Source: Pantoea eucalypti (lineage in GTDB: Bacteria > Pseudomonadota > Gammaproteobacteria > Enterobacterales > Enterobacteriaceae). Taken from it: 64,000 nt of DNA. Numbering within the stretch: the stretch's first letter is position 1; each line of letters begins with the position of its first letter. Shown piece after piece: positions 28,118 through 36,140 of this stretch. Below the pieces are notes generated by a model that saw only the letters and a list, made by a program, of their open reading frames with translations, had not been told where the DNA came from and made no database searches. The stretch spans positions 1-64,000 of the forward strand of contig NZ_CP045720.1 in assembly GCF_009646115.1 (NCBI RefSeq), given 5' to 3'. The position numbers were made by a program, and so were the translations under genes.

Positions 28118-29143
28118 TCAGCCCAGAGGCTGGCTTGAGCCGCGAACAATCAGTTCACCAGAGAAGACCTGCTCGCCAACCGGCACATCACTGCCCTCAA
28201 TACGGGCAATCAGGCGTTCCAGTGCACTGAAGCCAATCTGCCAGGTGGGTTGTTTCAGCGTGGTGATACCGACACCGGCCAGCGCCGCCCACTCCAGTTC
28301 ATCAAAACCGAGCAGGCCGATATCGCGACCCCAGTGCAGATTGAGTCGTTGTAACGATCGCGCCACCTGCAGCGTCAGCGCCCCGTTGGCGACCATCACC
28401 GCGCAGCGTTTGCCGGTATGACGCTGATGGAAGGCCAGCAACGCCTGGTCCAGCGCATCGGGCTGATGCAGCCCCACTTCAGTATTCTCATGCTCAACCT
28501 GAGGATGCGTTGCCAGCAGCTGGCGGAAAGCCTGCAGACGCTCGCGGCGAGTGTTGACGCTGCCCAGCGGCTCACTCAGAAACAGCAGTGCGTTATAGCC
28601 ATTGTCGACCAGATGGCGCGTGGCTGTTTCAGCCGCTTCGGCGTTATTCAGTCCCACTACATCGCAGGGAAAATCGGGGATTTTTCGGTCAATCAGCACC
28701 ATTGGCAGCAGGGATTGTTGCAGATGATTCAGCACCTCTTCACGCATACCGACCGCGTTAACCACGATGCCTTCTACCTGATAGCTGCTAAGCAGTTGCA
28801 GATAGTGCTGCTCCAGATCCACTTCATTATTGGTGTTACACATCAGCAGGGTAAAACCCTGCTCGCGGCAGGCGGCTTCAATACCGCTCATCACATCAAC
28901 GGAATAGGGATTGGTGATATCGGCAATAATCAGCCCGATCAGGCGGGTACGTCCGCGCTTCAGGCCGCGCGCCATCTGGCTTGGACGATAGCTGAGATCG
29001 GCAATCGCCTGCTCAATCCGCGCTTTTAAACCGTCAGAAAGCAGATGCAGCTCGCCATTGAGATAGCGTGAAACGCTGGTTTTGCCCGTTCGTGCCGCGT
29101 GAGCAACATCGCTGATGGTGGCACGAGGCGGCCTGATTTTCAT
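28118..29143 (-). CDS. ptxS: LacI-family repressor of 2-ketogluconate genes (PtxS-like)
   Basis: The 341-residue protein has an N-terminal LacI helix-turn-helix (ATISDVAHAARTGKTSVSRYL) and a periplasmic-binding-like effector domain (LIGLIIADITNPYSVDVMSG). It lies just upstream of kguE on the same strand with a PtxS-type palindrome in between, so it is the likely regulator of the kgu operon. The ATG at 29143 is chosen because the helix-turn-helix begins about 10 residues later; 32 extra upstream codons would form an unlikely hydrophobic leader. Confidence 0.87.
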   Translation of the reverse strand: MKIRPPRATISDVAHAARTGKTSVSRYLNGELHLLSDGLKARIEQAIADLSYRPSQMARGLKRGRTRLIGLIIADITNPYSVDVMSGIEAACREQGFTLLMCNTNNEVDLEQHYLQLLSSYQVEGIVVNAVGMREEVLNHLQQSLLPMVLIDRKIPDFPCDVVGLNNAEAAETATRHLVDNGYNALLFLSEPLGSVNTRRERLQAFRQLLATHPQVEHENTEVGLHQPDALDQALLAFHQRHTGKRCAVMVANGALTLQVARSLQRLNLHWGRDIGLLGFDELEWAALAGVGITTLKQPTWQIGFSALERLIARIEGSDVPVGEQVFSGELIVRGSSQPLG

Positions 29144-29208
29144 GAGATATCCTGCGAAATGAGAAACCAGGCAGAGACTAGCACAAGCAAAGCTCACCGC
29201 AAAAAGTG

Positions 29209-30189
29209 CTATACCGGTAATTGCAGCCAGGGTTGCCAAAGGGTCTGTAACGTTTCCGGTGGTGCGCCATTGATCAGCTGGATGACCATTTCAACCACCT
29301 GCTCTCCGGCCTGGTGCGGTGTTGCCTGGCGAATAGCGACAATGGGATGATCGAGAATCGCATCACGCGGCAATCCCTCCCAGCCTGCCAGCAGAATGGC
29401 ACGCTCACCTGCTGACCGTCCTGCCTGATGCAGTGCCAGAGCTGCGCCTTCAGCCAGCACAGCGCAGTCGGTGATAATCACTTCCGGTACCGCCGCCTCT
29501 GCCAGCCACGGCCTGGTTTGCTGATAGCCGGCACGGCGAGACGGCGACACAGCCGCCATCGCATAAGGTGCGACATCGCCCAGCGCGGTCAGATATCCCT
29601 GACGACGCTCACGCACCTGCGTGCTGTGTTCGTTGCTACCGAGCCAGGCTATCCGCTGCCGTCCCTGCGCCAGCGACCAGCTCACCGCCATCTGCGAACC
29701 CGCGAAGTGATCCACATCAAACCAGGCATAAGTGGGTGGCAGATCGCTGCGGCCCAGCGCCAGAAAGCGAAAATTAGCCTGAAGCAGCGCATGAAGTCGG
29801 CTGTCATCGGGCGTAGTGTGACCGACGATAAGGGCATCCACGGCCCCACTGCGCAACAGATGTGTCAGTGTCGACTGACTCTGCTGCTTATCCATCAGTA
29901 ACAGCAGATTAATGTCATGACAGGCAAGGTGATGATCCAGCGACAGCAGCATGTCGCTAAAGTCGCTGCCACTCAGAGAAGATGCACTGATCGGGTAGAT
30001 AAGACCCACCGCGTTAGCGCGACCGGTTTTCAGACGCCGCGCCGCTGCATTGGGTCGGTAGCCGCGCCGCTGCGCTTCCTCTTCGATACGCTTACGCGTT
30101 TCGTGAGCAACGTCCTGATAACCATTAAGGGCACGACTGACCGTCGTCACGGAAAGGCCTAAAACCGTAGCGATGGCTTTAAGAGACAT
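29209..30189 (-). CDS. LacI-family regulator, target unknown
   Basis: The 326-residue protein starts MSLKAIATVLGLSVTTVSRA, a LacI helix-turn-helix with the hinge region RPNAAARRLKTGRA, followed by a sugar-binding-like domain. No sugar-transport or catabolic gene is next to it: ptxS lies downstream and yiaD upstream, each with its own signals. The start at 30189 is chosen over 30210 from family alignment. A perfect palindrome CTGATCAA-TTT-TTGATCAG sits 14 bases upstream and probably mediates autoregulation. Its physiological target cannot be told from the sequence. Confidence 0.85.
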   Translation of the reverse strand: MSLKAIATVLGLSVTTVSRALNGYQDVAHETRKRIEEEAQRRGYRPNAAARRLKTGRANAVGLIYPISASSLSGSDFSDMLLSLDHHLACHDINLLLLMDKQQSQSTLTHLLRSGAVDALIVGHTTPDDSRLHALLQANFRFLALGRSDLPPTYAWFDVDHFAGSQMAVSWSLAQGRQRIAWLGSNEHSTQVRERRQGYLTALGDVAPYAMAAVSPSRRAGYQQTRPWLAEAAVPEVIITDCAVLAEGAALALHQAGRSAGERAILLAGWEGLPRDAILDHPIVAIRQATPHQAGEQVVEMVIQLINGAPPETLQTLWQPWLQLPV

Positions 30190-30202
30190 GAGGAAATATT
30201 CT

Positions 30203-30221
30203 CTGATCAATTTTTGATCAG
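30203..30221 (-). promoter_or_regulatory. Palindromic operator upstream of the orphan LacI regulator
   Basis: CTGATCAA (30203-30210) and TTGATCAG (30214-30221) form a perfect 8-bp inverted repeat with a TTT spacer, just before the regulator start. The position fits an autoregulatory operator. A related palindrome, GATCAA-AAA-TTGATC, occurs at 46255-46269. Confidence 0.65.
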
Positions 30222-30291
30222 GCTACCATAAAGCGTCTGCTGGCTCTATTCGCCGAAACATTACTGGTTCTTTTAGCGGAAGGCTTTACAG

Positions 30292-30318
30292 AAAAAAGAC
30301 GCCCCCAGGTCGGGGGCG
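30292..30318 (-). terminator. Rho-independent terminator of yiaD
   Basis: Read on the minus strand, a 7-bp stem CGCCCCC/GGGGGCG with a 4-base loop is followed by TCTTTTTTC. It begins about 10 bases after the yiaD stop. Confidence 0.88.
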
Positions 30319-30328
30319 CGCGCGATTA

Positions 30329-30988
30329 TTACAGTGGGCTGAGCGTGATCTCAACACGACGGTTTTGTGCTTTGCCTGCTTCGGTGCTGTTGGTGGCAAC
30401 CGGATTATCCGGGCCTGCACCCTGCGTACGCAGGCGATCGCTGGCAACACCCTGCACGATCAACGCGCTGGCAACACTTTCAGCACGCTGTTGAGACAGG
30501 CGCATGTTCAGTGCACGGCTGCCAGTGCTGTCGGTGTAACCTACGACGTTTACCGCTGTTTTCGGATACTCTTTCAGCACCATTGAAACACCGGTCAGGG
30601 TATTTGCACCGGCCGGTTTCAGATTGCTGCTATTAGAGTCGAAGGTGACATTATTTGGCATATTCAGAACGATGTTATCGCCATTACGGGTCACGCTGAC
30701 ACCCGTGCCGCGCATTTTGTCGCGCAGTTTCGCTTCCTGTACATCCATGTAGTAGCCCACGCCACCGCCCAGTGCAGCACCGCCAGCGGCACCAATCAGT
30801 GCGCCTTTACGACGATCTTTTTTCGACGAGGAGAGCACGCCGACACCGGCACCCACGAGTGCGCCCAGGCCCGCGCCCACGCCTGACTTACCCGCCTGAG
30901 ATTCGCCGGTGTAAGGATTGGTCGTACACCCTGGCAGGGCCAGGGTGCCGCTTAATAACAAAGTGATGGCGATTAATTTTTTCTGCAT
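30329..30988 (-). CDS. yiaD: OmpA-domain lipoprotein YiaD
   Basis: YiaD is an outer-membrane lipoprotein that was found as a multicopy suppressor of a bamB defect in E. coli. The 219-residue product has a lipobox LALPGC (Cys21), a glycine-zipper membrane segment (GVGAGLGALVGAGVGVL, then GALIGAAGGAALGGGVG) and a C-terminal OmpA-like peptidoglycan-binding domain (TFDSNSSNLKPAG, GYTDSTGS, LSQQRAESV). The start at 30988 (MQKKLIAITLL) gives a normal signal peptide; a frame open to 31102 is rejected. A terminator follows. Confidence 0.95.
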   Translation of the reverse strand: MQKKLIAITLLLSGTLALPGCTTNPYTGESQAGKSGVGAGLGALVGAGVGVLSSSKKDRRKGALIGAAGGAALGGGVGYYMDVQEAKLRDKMRGTGVSVTRNGDNIVLNMPNNVTFDSNSSNLKPAGANTLTGVSMVLKEYPKTAVNVVGYTDSTGSRALNMRLSQQRAESVASALIVQGVASDRLRTQGAGPDNPVATNSTEAGKAQNRRVEITLSPL

Positions 30989-31098
30989 TTTTGTTCCCTT
31001 ACATTCGACACACAGGGAAAAACCTTTCCCATAAGTGGCACGATTATGCCGCCTGATGCCAGGGAATGTAGTGCGGAAAAATCCTGATTTAACGGGAA

Positions 31099-31665
31099 TC
31101 ACGTCTTTTGATTGTCAGGATGACAAAAACAGTTGCTCTGATGATCATTTATCAGCCCACAGGCCTGCATAAAGGAGTAGCAAATTGTGGGGCCGATGAA
31201 TTTAAAACCACGCTGCTTTAACGCCTTAGAGAGCGCAATGGCGTGCTCTGACGTCGTGGGTGCCTGGCTGTAATCAGGATAATCGTGAACGATTTGCACG
31301 TTATCGACAAATTGCCAGACGAAGTGGCTGAAATCCTCGCCTTTCGTCTCCATTTCAAGATAAGCACGCGCGTTAGCGATAATGGCCGCGATTTTACCCG
31401 CGTGGCGGATAATGCCGCTGTTGAGCATCAGCGCGTCAATATCTGTGGAATCCATCAATGCTATGGCCTGCGGATCAAACTGGTGAAAGGCCGCCCGATA
31501 GTTTTCCCGCTTTTTCAGCACGGTGATCCAGGATAATCCCGCCTGCTGCCCTTCCAGACAAAGCATCTCAAACAGCGCGCGCTTGTCTCTTTGCACCACA
31601 CCCCATTCACGGTCGTGATAGGCCAGATAGAGGGGATCCTGCGTTACCCAACCACATCGTTGCAT
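31099..31665 (-). CDS. tag: DNA-3-methyladenine glycosylase I
   Basis: Tag removes 3-methyladenine from alkylated DNA. The 188-residue product has the family N terminus QRCGWV with the zinc cysteine, the catalytic-site GLSWITVLKKRENYR region, and the C-terminal zinc ligands in NCFCH. Length matches E. coli Tag (187). It lies between yiaD and yhjY, which are also near tag in E. coli. The second of two ATG codons (31665) is used to match the family start. Confidence 0.96.
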   Translation of the reverse strand: MQRCGWVTQDPLYLAYHDREWGVVQRDKRALFEMLCLEGQQAGLSWITVLKKRENYRAAFHQFDPQAIALMDSTDIDALMLNSGIIRHAGKIAAIIANARAYLEMETKGEDFSHFVWQFVDNVQIVHDYPDYSQAPTTSEHAIALSKALKQRGFKFIGPTICYSFMQACGLINDHQSNCFCHPDNQKT

Positions 31666-31820
31666 CACTTTTTTCCTTTAATGACGTGAAAATTCTGGCG
31701 GTCCGCTTGATCTTAGAATTTATCGGTTGATAGTTAAACAACCACCGGTTAAATAACAGAGACGGGCCGAAAATTTAATTAAGACGCCGGATAATAACTT
31801 CAGTTTTGCCCGGAGAAGCG

Positions 31821-32507
31821 ATGGTGCCGAGAAGCGGTTGGAAAGGTCTGCGGACCTGCTGTGCTGTATGCCTGTTACTCTTAACGCAACCGACTTTTGC
31901 CCGCGGTGGCACCTCTGCGCCTCAACATCCCGTCTTCTCTCCCGACTACGACACGATCCTGGCGGAGAAGATCGCCCTGAACCCACTCGCCTTCAGCGAT
32001 GAAAGCCGCGCCCTGTTTGAAGCCGCCATTAACTCGCCTACCGCATCCCCCATTGCCCTGCACAGTGAAACCGGCAGCGTAGGCACTACGCCGCTGGGAA
32101 AACGCTATCGGGCGGGCGTTGACCTGCCTATTGCCCCGTCACTCACCACCGGACCCGTGGCGCAGTATGCGGTCGATCCGCAGCAGATGAACTGTCTGCA
32201 ATGCGATTACAGCGATCAGCAGAGCCGTGAGCAGAGCGCCAGCGTCGGCTGGCGCATTGATTCGAAACAGGGATGGATATCGCCCTGGGCGCAGCTGAGT
32301 TATCACTATCTGATGGCCGATACATCGCAGAATCCCCGGCGCGAGGCAACCAACGGCTCTGATCAATCCGATGGCATTGATGTGAGCATCGGTGCACAAA
32401 TGCCACTCAACGCGAATCTGGCGGCTTTTGCTGCGTTTTCACAAAGTGAGGCGCTGAATAATCAGGAGCAGCAACTTTATACCTTTGGATTCAGTGCCAG
32501 CTTCTAG
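31821..32507 (+). CDS. yhjY: YhjY-like outer-membrane beta-barrel protein
   Basis: This 228-residue protein has a signal peptide (CCAVCLLLLTQPTFA, cleaved near residue 32) and a C-terminal half that looks like an autotransporter-type beta-barrel fragment: alternating strands ending with an aromatic C terminus FGFSASF. The pair CLQC and the stretch IAPSLTTGPVAQYAVD match E. coli YhjY, also next to tag; function is unknown. The ATG at 31821 has GGAG 5 bases upstream. The N-terminal part of about 60 residues after the signal is not recognised. Confidence 0.75.
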   Translation: MVPRSGWKGLRTCCAVCLLLLTQPTFARGGTSAPQHPVFSPDYDTILAEKIALNPLAFSDESRALFEAAINSPTASPIALHSETGSVGTTPLGKRYRAGVDLPIAPSLTTGPVAQYAVDPQQMNCLQCDYSDQQSREQSASVGWRIDSKQGWISPWAQLSYHYLMADTSQNPRREATNGSDQSDGIDVSIGAQMPLNANLAAFAAFSQSEALNNQEQQLYTFGFSASF

Positions 32508-32581
32508 CGGGGCATAAAATGAGAAAGGGAATCGGGCGTTTAAAATATAATGAGTCCGCTAATCATTATACCGGTAACCTT

Positions 32582-33262
32582 ATGCGCAACGATTTGACAA
32601 TTATTGGCCGCGAAATAGCGGTTTTCCTTCTGGCAGCTCTGGTTCTCGCGTTGACTATCGTCCCTGTCTACATTGATGTGGCCTGGATGAACGACGCGCT
32701 CCACGAAACCTCTTTTACTGAAACCACCCAGGAATGCATGCTGGCGATGATCGCCGCACTGTTCTTTATTGCGGCTCGCCGTCGTCCCGCTCAGCGCGGG
32801 GCGCTGACCTTAGTGGCGGGCTTTTACAGCTGCATGCTCATCCGCGAACTCGACTTTGTTTTTGATACTTTTCAGCACGGCAGCTGGGTCTGGTTTGCTC
32901 TGGCCGTTACGGCGGGTTCGCTGGCTGTCGCGCTGCGGACGCCAAAAAAAACCGTGCATGCGCTGGCGAATCTGCTGCTGCATCGCAGCTGGCCGGTGAT
33001 GGCCTCTGGCTTCTTAGTGGTGCTGGTCTTCTCCCGCCTGTTTGGTGTGCATGCGCTGTGGCAGCATCTGATGCTGGGAGATTACAACCGCGTGGTGAAA
33101 AACATGGCCGAAGAGGGTACCGAGCTTCTGGGATACAGCCTCTGCTGGCTCGCCTCAGTGCGCTATTTGTGGCAGACCCGTCCGGCTGCTGCGGGTGTCC
33201 GGGTACAAATCACCGAATCTGCACCGGCCCGCCACGCGACCTCCACGGTCACCTCACACTGA
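32582..33262 (+). CDS. Unknown inner-membrane protein
   Basis: This 226-residue protein has about five or six predicted membrane segments (for example IAVFLLAALVLALTIVPVYI and VMASGFLVVLVFSRLFGV). Conserved-looking acidic and aromatic motifs lie beside the membrane: TQECML, RELDFVFDTF and EEGTELLGYSL. I do not recognise the family. A longer start at 32519 (21 more residues) is possible, since the frame is open from there. It lies between yhjY and dnaT on the same strand; 111 bases separate it from dnaT. Confidence 0.7.
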   Translation: MRNDLTIIGREIAVFLLAALVLALTIVPVYIDVAWMNDALHETSFTETTQECMLAMIAALFFIAARRRPAQRGALTLVAGFYSCMLIRELDFVFDTFQHGSWVWFALAVTAGSLAVALRTPKKTVHALANLLLHRSWPVMASGFLVVLVFSRLFGVHALWQHLMLGDYNRVVKNMAEEGTELLGYSLCWLASVRYLWQTRPAAAGVRVQITESAPARHATSTVTSH

Positions 33263-33305
33263 TCCGCAGCGTTGCTTTTTAAGCGATCCGCACCCTTAAA
33301 ACAGG

Positions 33306-33346
33306 TACAATAAACACTTCTGCGTCGGTGATGGGTTCCCGACGCA
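33306..33346 (+). promoter_or_regulatory. Possible -10 element and leader hairpin of dnaT
   Basis: TACAAT at 33306-33311 is a good -10 hexamer, but no convincing -35 lies 16-18 bases upstream. It is followed by a perfect 8-bp hairpin TGCGTCGG (33321-33328) and CCGACGCA (33339-33346). This hairpin would be at the 5' end of the dnaTC transcript, 27 bases before the dnaT start, and may affect stability or translation. Confidence 0.5.
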
Positions 33347-33373
33347 AGGTGTTCGTTAACCTCAGGTCTTTTC

Positions 33374-33910
33374 ATGTCAGCTAAAATCTTAACTTCAACG
33401 CTTATTGGCCTGGATGCCTTCCGACAGGATCCGCTGACTGCCCTGCAGCAGGCGGAAAAGGGCACGCTGGCGGTGTTAGATAACTATGCGCCGGTGATGT
33501 ACGCCATCACACCGACGCGTCTGGCTGAGCTGCTGGCGCTGGAAACCGCCGCCCGGCAGCCAAATGATGTGGCGCTGGATGACAGCCTGTATGACGACGC
33601 GCCCGCCGCGATTCATACGCCGGCAGGCAAGTTCGCCATGTATCAGGGCTGGCAGCCGGATGCCGACTTTACCCGTCAGGCCGCCATCTGGGGCGTGGCG
33701 CTAAGTGAACCGGTGACGCCCAGCGAGCTGGCGGCCTTTGTGGCCTACTGGCAGGCCGAAGGCCGGATGTTCCATCATGTGCAGTGGCAACAAAAGCTGG
33801 CGCGCAGCATTCAGATGAACCGCGCCGCAAACGGCGGGCAACCGAAGCGTGATATTACGCAGTTGCCTGATCCTGACCGTACCATTCCCGATGGTTTCCG
33901 AGGTGAATGA
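33374..33910 (+). CDS. dnaT: Primosomal protein DnaT
   Basis: DnaT takes part in PriA-dependent restart of replication forks, helping DnaC deliver DnaB. The 178-residue product (E. coli 179) has the family blocks [27 protein letters not shown], and [25 protein letters not shown], shown here as its first 20 residues [20 protein letters not shown]. Its stop codon overlaps the dnaC start (TGATG), so the two are coupled. In E. coli dnaTC lies near 99 min, far from dnaA; here it is about 33 kb from dnaA. Confidence 0.95.
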   Translation: MSAKILTSTLIGLDAFRQDPLTALQQAEKGTLAVLDNYAPVMYAITPTRLAELLALETAARQPNDVALDDSLYDDAPAAIHTPAGKFAMYQGWQPDADFTRQAAIWGVALSEPVTPSELAAFVAYWQAEGRMFHHVQWQQKLARSIQMNRAANGGQPKRDITQLPDPDRTIPDGFRGE

Positions 33911-34650
33911 TGAAAACGCCCAACGATCTCTTTAACCGTCTGAAAAGAATGATGCCTGAGGGCACCCGGCCGAAATTTGCCAATGGTGAAGAGCTGCTGG
34001 CGTGGAATCAGGAGCAGGGTCGCCTGCGTTCAGAGGCGATTGTGCGTGAAAACCGCGCAATGAAAATGCAGCGCGTGATGGGCCGATCCGGTATTCGTGA
34101 GCTGCACATGAACTGCTCATTTGATAATTACCGGGTAGAGAACGAGGGACAGCGCAAAGCGCTGGAGCTGGCACGTCAGTACGCTGCCGAATTTGATGGC
34201 AGCATCGCCAGCTTTGTCTTTTCAGGACGTCCCGGCACCGGTAAGAACCATCTGGCTGCCGCGATTGGCAATGACCTGATTCTGCGCGGTAAAAGCGTGC
34301 TGATCGTGACGGTGGCCGATCTAATGTCGAGTATGAAGGGCACCTTCAGCGGCAGTAGCGGCATTACCGAAGAACGGCTGATTCAGGATCTCAGCAGCGT
34401 TGATCTGCTGGTGATTGATGAAATTGGTATGCAGAGCGAATCGCGCTACGAAAAAGTGATCATCAACCAGATAGTTGATCGCCGTTCTTCGTCGAAACGA
34501 CCGACCGGCATGTTATCTAACCTCGACCATGCAGGTATGAATGCACTGCTGGGTGAACGCGTCATGGATCGTATGCGGCTCGGTAACAGCCTGTGGGTGC
34601 GTTTCGACTGGGAAAGCTATCGCAGTCGGGTGCGCGGCGACGAATATTAA
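33910..34650 (+). CDS. dnaC: Helicase loader DnaC
   Basis: DnaC is the AAA+ loader that opens the DnaB hexamer and places it on origin DNA. The 246-residue product (E. coli 245) has an N-terminal DnaB-binding region (NRLKRMMPEGTRPKF, NRAMKMQRV), Walker A SGRPGTGKNHL, Walker B LLVIDEIG, and the conserved tail ERVMDRMRLGNSLWVRF. The ATG at 33910 is used, with AGGTG 4-8 bases upstream; the adjacent ATG at 33907 would add one Met. A long hairpin follows the stop. Confidence 0.97.
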   Translation: MKTPNDLFNRLKRMMPEGTRPKFANGEELLAWNQEQGRLRSEAIVRENRAMKMQRVMGRSGIRELHMNCSFDNYRVENEGQRKALELARQYAAEFDGSIASFVFSGRPGTGKNHLAAAIGNDLILRGKSVLIVTVADLMSSMKGTFSGSSGITEERLIQDLSSVDLLVIDEIGMQSESRYEKVIINQIVDRRSSSKRPTGMLSNLDHAGMNALLGERVMDRMRLGNSLWVRFDWESYRSRVRGDEY

Positions 34651-34651
34651 T

Positions 34652-34678
34652 CAGTGACCCGGCTGTGCCGGGTCACTG
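34652..34678 (+). terminator. Hairpin after dnaC
   Basis: A perfect 12-bp stem CAGTGACCCGGC/GCCGGGTCACTG with a TGT loop starts one base after the dnaC stop. It is not followed by a T-run (CGTTAATC), so it is a probable 3'-end structure or weak terminator. The following ~270 bases up to the ROK gene hold no convincing gene. Confidence 0.6.
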
Positions 34679-34912
34679 CGTTAATCGGGCCTGATGTTCC
34701 GCATCCTTGCCATTCACCACCCTTGCTTTGTCTTTCTCCCCTACCCGGCGCAGACAACGGTGCTGCACCCGCAGTCTCGCCCGCTCCGCCGGTACCACAG
34801 AACACCCGTGTTAATCCGGCAATCCGATCATCATCACGATCTCCGCCACCGTCGATTGGGTTGTGTGAAACAGCACGCAAAGTGTGGGATGAAGAATCCG
34901 CATGGGCTGATA

Positions 34913-34940
34913 CACTCAATTGTTACTCCTCTGTTGAGTG
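34913..34940 (+). promoter_or_regulatory. Inverted repeat before the ROK regulator
   Basis: CACTCAA (34913-34919) and TTGAGTG (34934-34940) form a perfect 7-bp inverted repeat 8 bases before the ROK gene's ATG. The place fits an autoregulatory operator. No independent evidence for binding is visible. Confidence 0.4.
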
Positions 34941-34948
34941 AACCCGTG

Positions 34949-36082
34949 ATGAAAACGAATGGCAAAGGCCCTGCACTACTGAGACTGAATAACCAGAAAC
35001 GGGTGATGAGTCAGCTGCGTAAGCTGCGCGTGACGTCGCGTCAGGATCTGGCGGAGGTGCTGACACTCAGCAAAAATACCGTCTCATTAATCATTGATGA
35101 CCTGCTTGAACAAGGCCTGATCGAAGAGCTGGGCCCGGTCAGCGTGGCGGCCGCCGGACGGCCTAAAATCGGGATTACCCTCAGGCCAGAAAAACTTAAG
35201 AGCGCAGGCATTATGGTGGAACGCAACGTGGTCCACTGGCGGGTCTGCGACTATTTTTCCCAGGTACTGGCTGAAGCGACACTACGTACTGATACCAGTA
35301 ATCCGACCCGCCTGCTGGCTGAGCTGGCCATGCTGTGCCGTGAACTGACTGAGCACTATCCCGATTTGCTCGGCATTGGCCTGGGCTTTCCCGGCATCGT
35401 TGATCCGCGACGCGGCTGGATGCACATTTCATTGCCGCTTGAATGGCAGGATGTTGACCTGCTGAGCGCGCTACGCAAGCACGTTCGTCTGCCGATTCGC
35501 ATTATGAACAATGTTAAAGCCGCCGCGCTGCTGGCTGTTGATCAGCGTGGATTATCGGTGGAGAGCAGCCATTTTTATCTGCGTATTTCAGAGGGGATTG
35601 GCGGCGCACTGGTACAGCATGGCGAAGTCTTTACCGGCCACAGCTGGACGGCGGGCGAGGCCGGCCATCTGGTTGTCCAGCCCGAAGGGCCGCGTTGCAG
35701 TTGTGGTCGTCGGGGTTGCCTTGAAGCGCTGGTCAGTCAGCCTGCGATTAAACAACAGCTGGCACAGCGTCAGCCCGGGCTGAGCTGGCAGAACCGCGAC
35801 AGCGCGCCACGCGTGGTGGATGAGGTGATGGCGCTGGCAGGTGGCTATCTGGGTGCGGCACTGAGTCAGATTATGCTGCTGCTCAATCCCGCCACAATCA
35901 TCATTGATTGTCCGTGGAACGCCAGTGAGCGCTTCTGTAAGGCGGTACGCGATACCGCACACGGTAACGCGCTGGCTTTTACCGCCGCGCATACTCAGCT
36001 GCAGTTCCCGGAGAACCGGATTGACCCGGCTAACGGGCTGGCACTGGCGGTGCTGGAGGAGAGGGAGCAGCGGGTGTTTTAG
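34949..36082 (+). CDS. ROK-family transcriptional regulator
   Basis: The 377-residue protein joins an N-terminal winged helix-turn-helix (RLNNQKRVMSQLRKLRVTSR, then DLAEVLTLSKNTVSLIIDDL) to a ROK sugar-kinase-like domain with the zinc motif CSCGRRGC and GEAGHL. This architecture is that of NagC, Mlc and the Gram-positive XylR. The N-terminal extension of the open frame to 34694 is rejected in favour of MKTNGKGPALL. It lies tail to tail with the AraC-type XylR gene of the xylose locus. The ligand cannot be read from the sequence. Confidence 0.87.
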   Translation: MKTNGKGPALLRLNNQKRVMSQLRKLRVTSRQDLAEVLTLSKNTVSLIIDDLLEQGLIEELGPVSVAAAGRPKIGITLRPEKLKSAGIMVERNVVHWRVCDYFSQVLAEATLRTDTSNPTRLLAELAMLCRELTEHYPDLLGIGLGFPGIVDPRRGWMHISLPLEWQDVDLLSALRKHVRLPIRIMNNVKAAALLAVDQRGLSVESSHFYLRISEGIGGALVQHGEVFTGHSWTAGEAGHLVVQPEGPRCSCGRRGCLEALVSQPAIKQQLAQRQPGLSWQNRDSAPRVVDEVMALAGGYLGAALSQIMLLLNPATIIIDCPWNASERFCKAVRDTAHGNALAFTAAHTQLQFPENRIDPANGLALAVLEEREQRVF

Positions 36083-36140
36083 TGCCCCGGTCCGTGCTTT
36101 TTTACCCGATATCCATCCCCGCCAGACTCACCCTTTCCTG

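Noticed and set aside
34694-34948. N-terminal extension of the ROK gene, and proline-rich frames of about 90 codons in the dnaC-ROK gap
   Set aside because: The family starts near MKTNGKGPALL at 34949. The frames in the gap have no ribosome site or recognisable motif, and low-complexity Pro/Ser composition.
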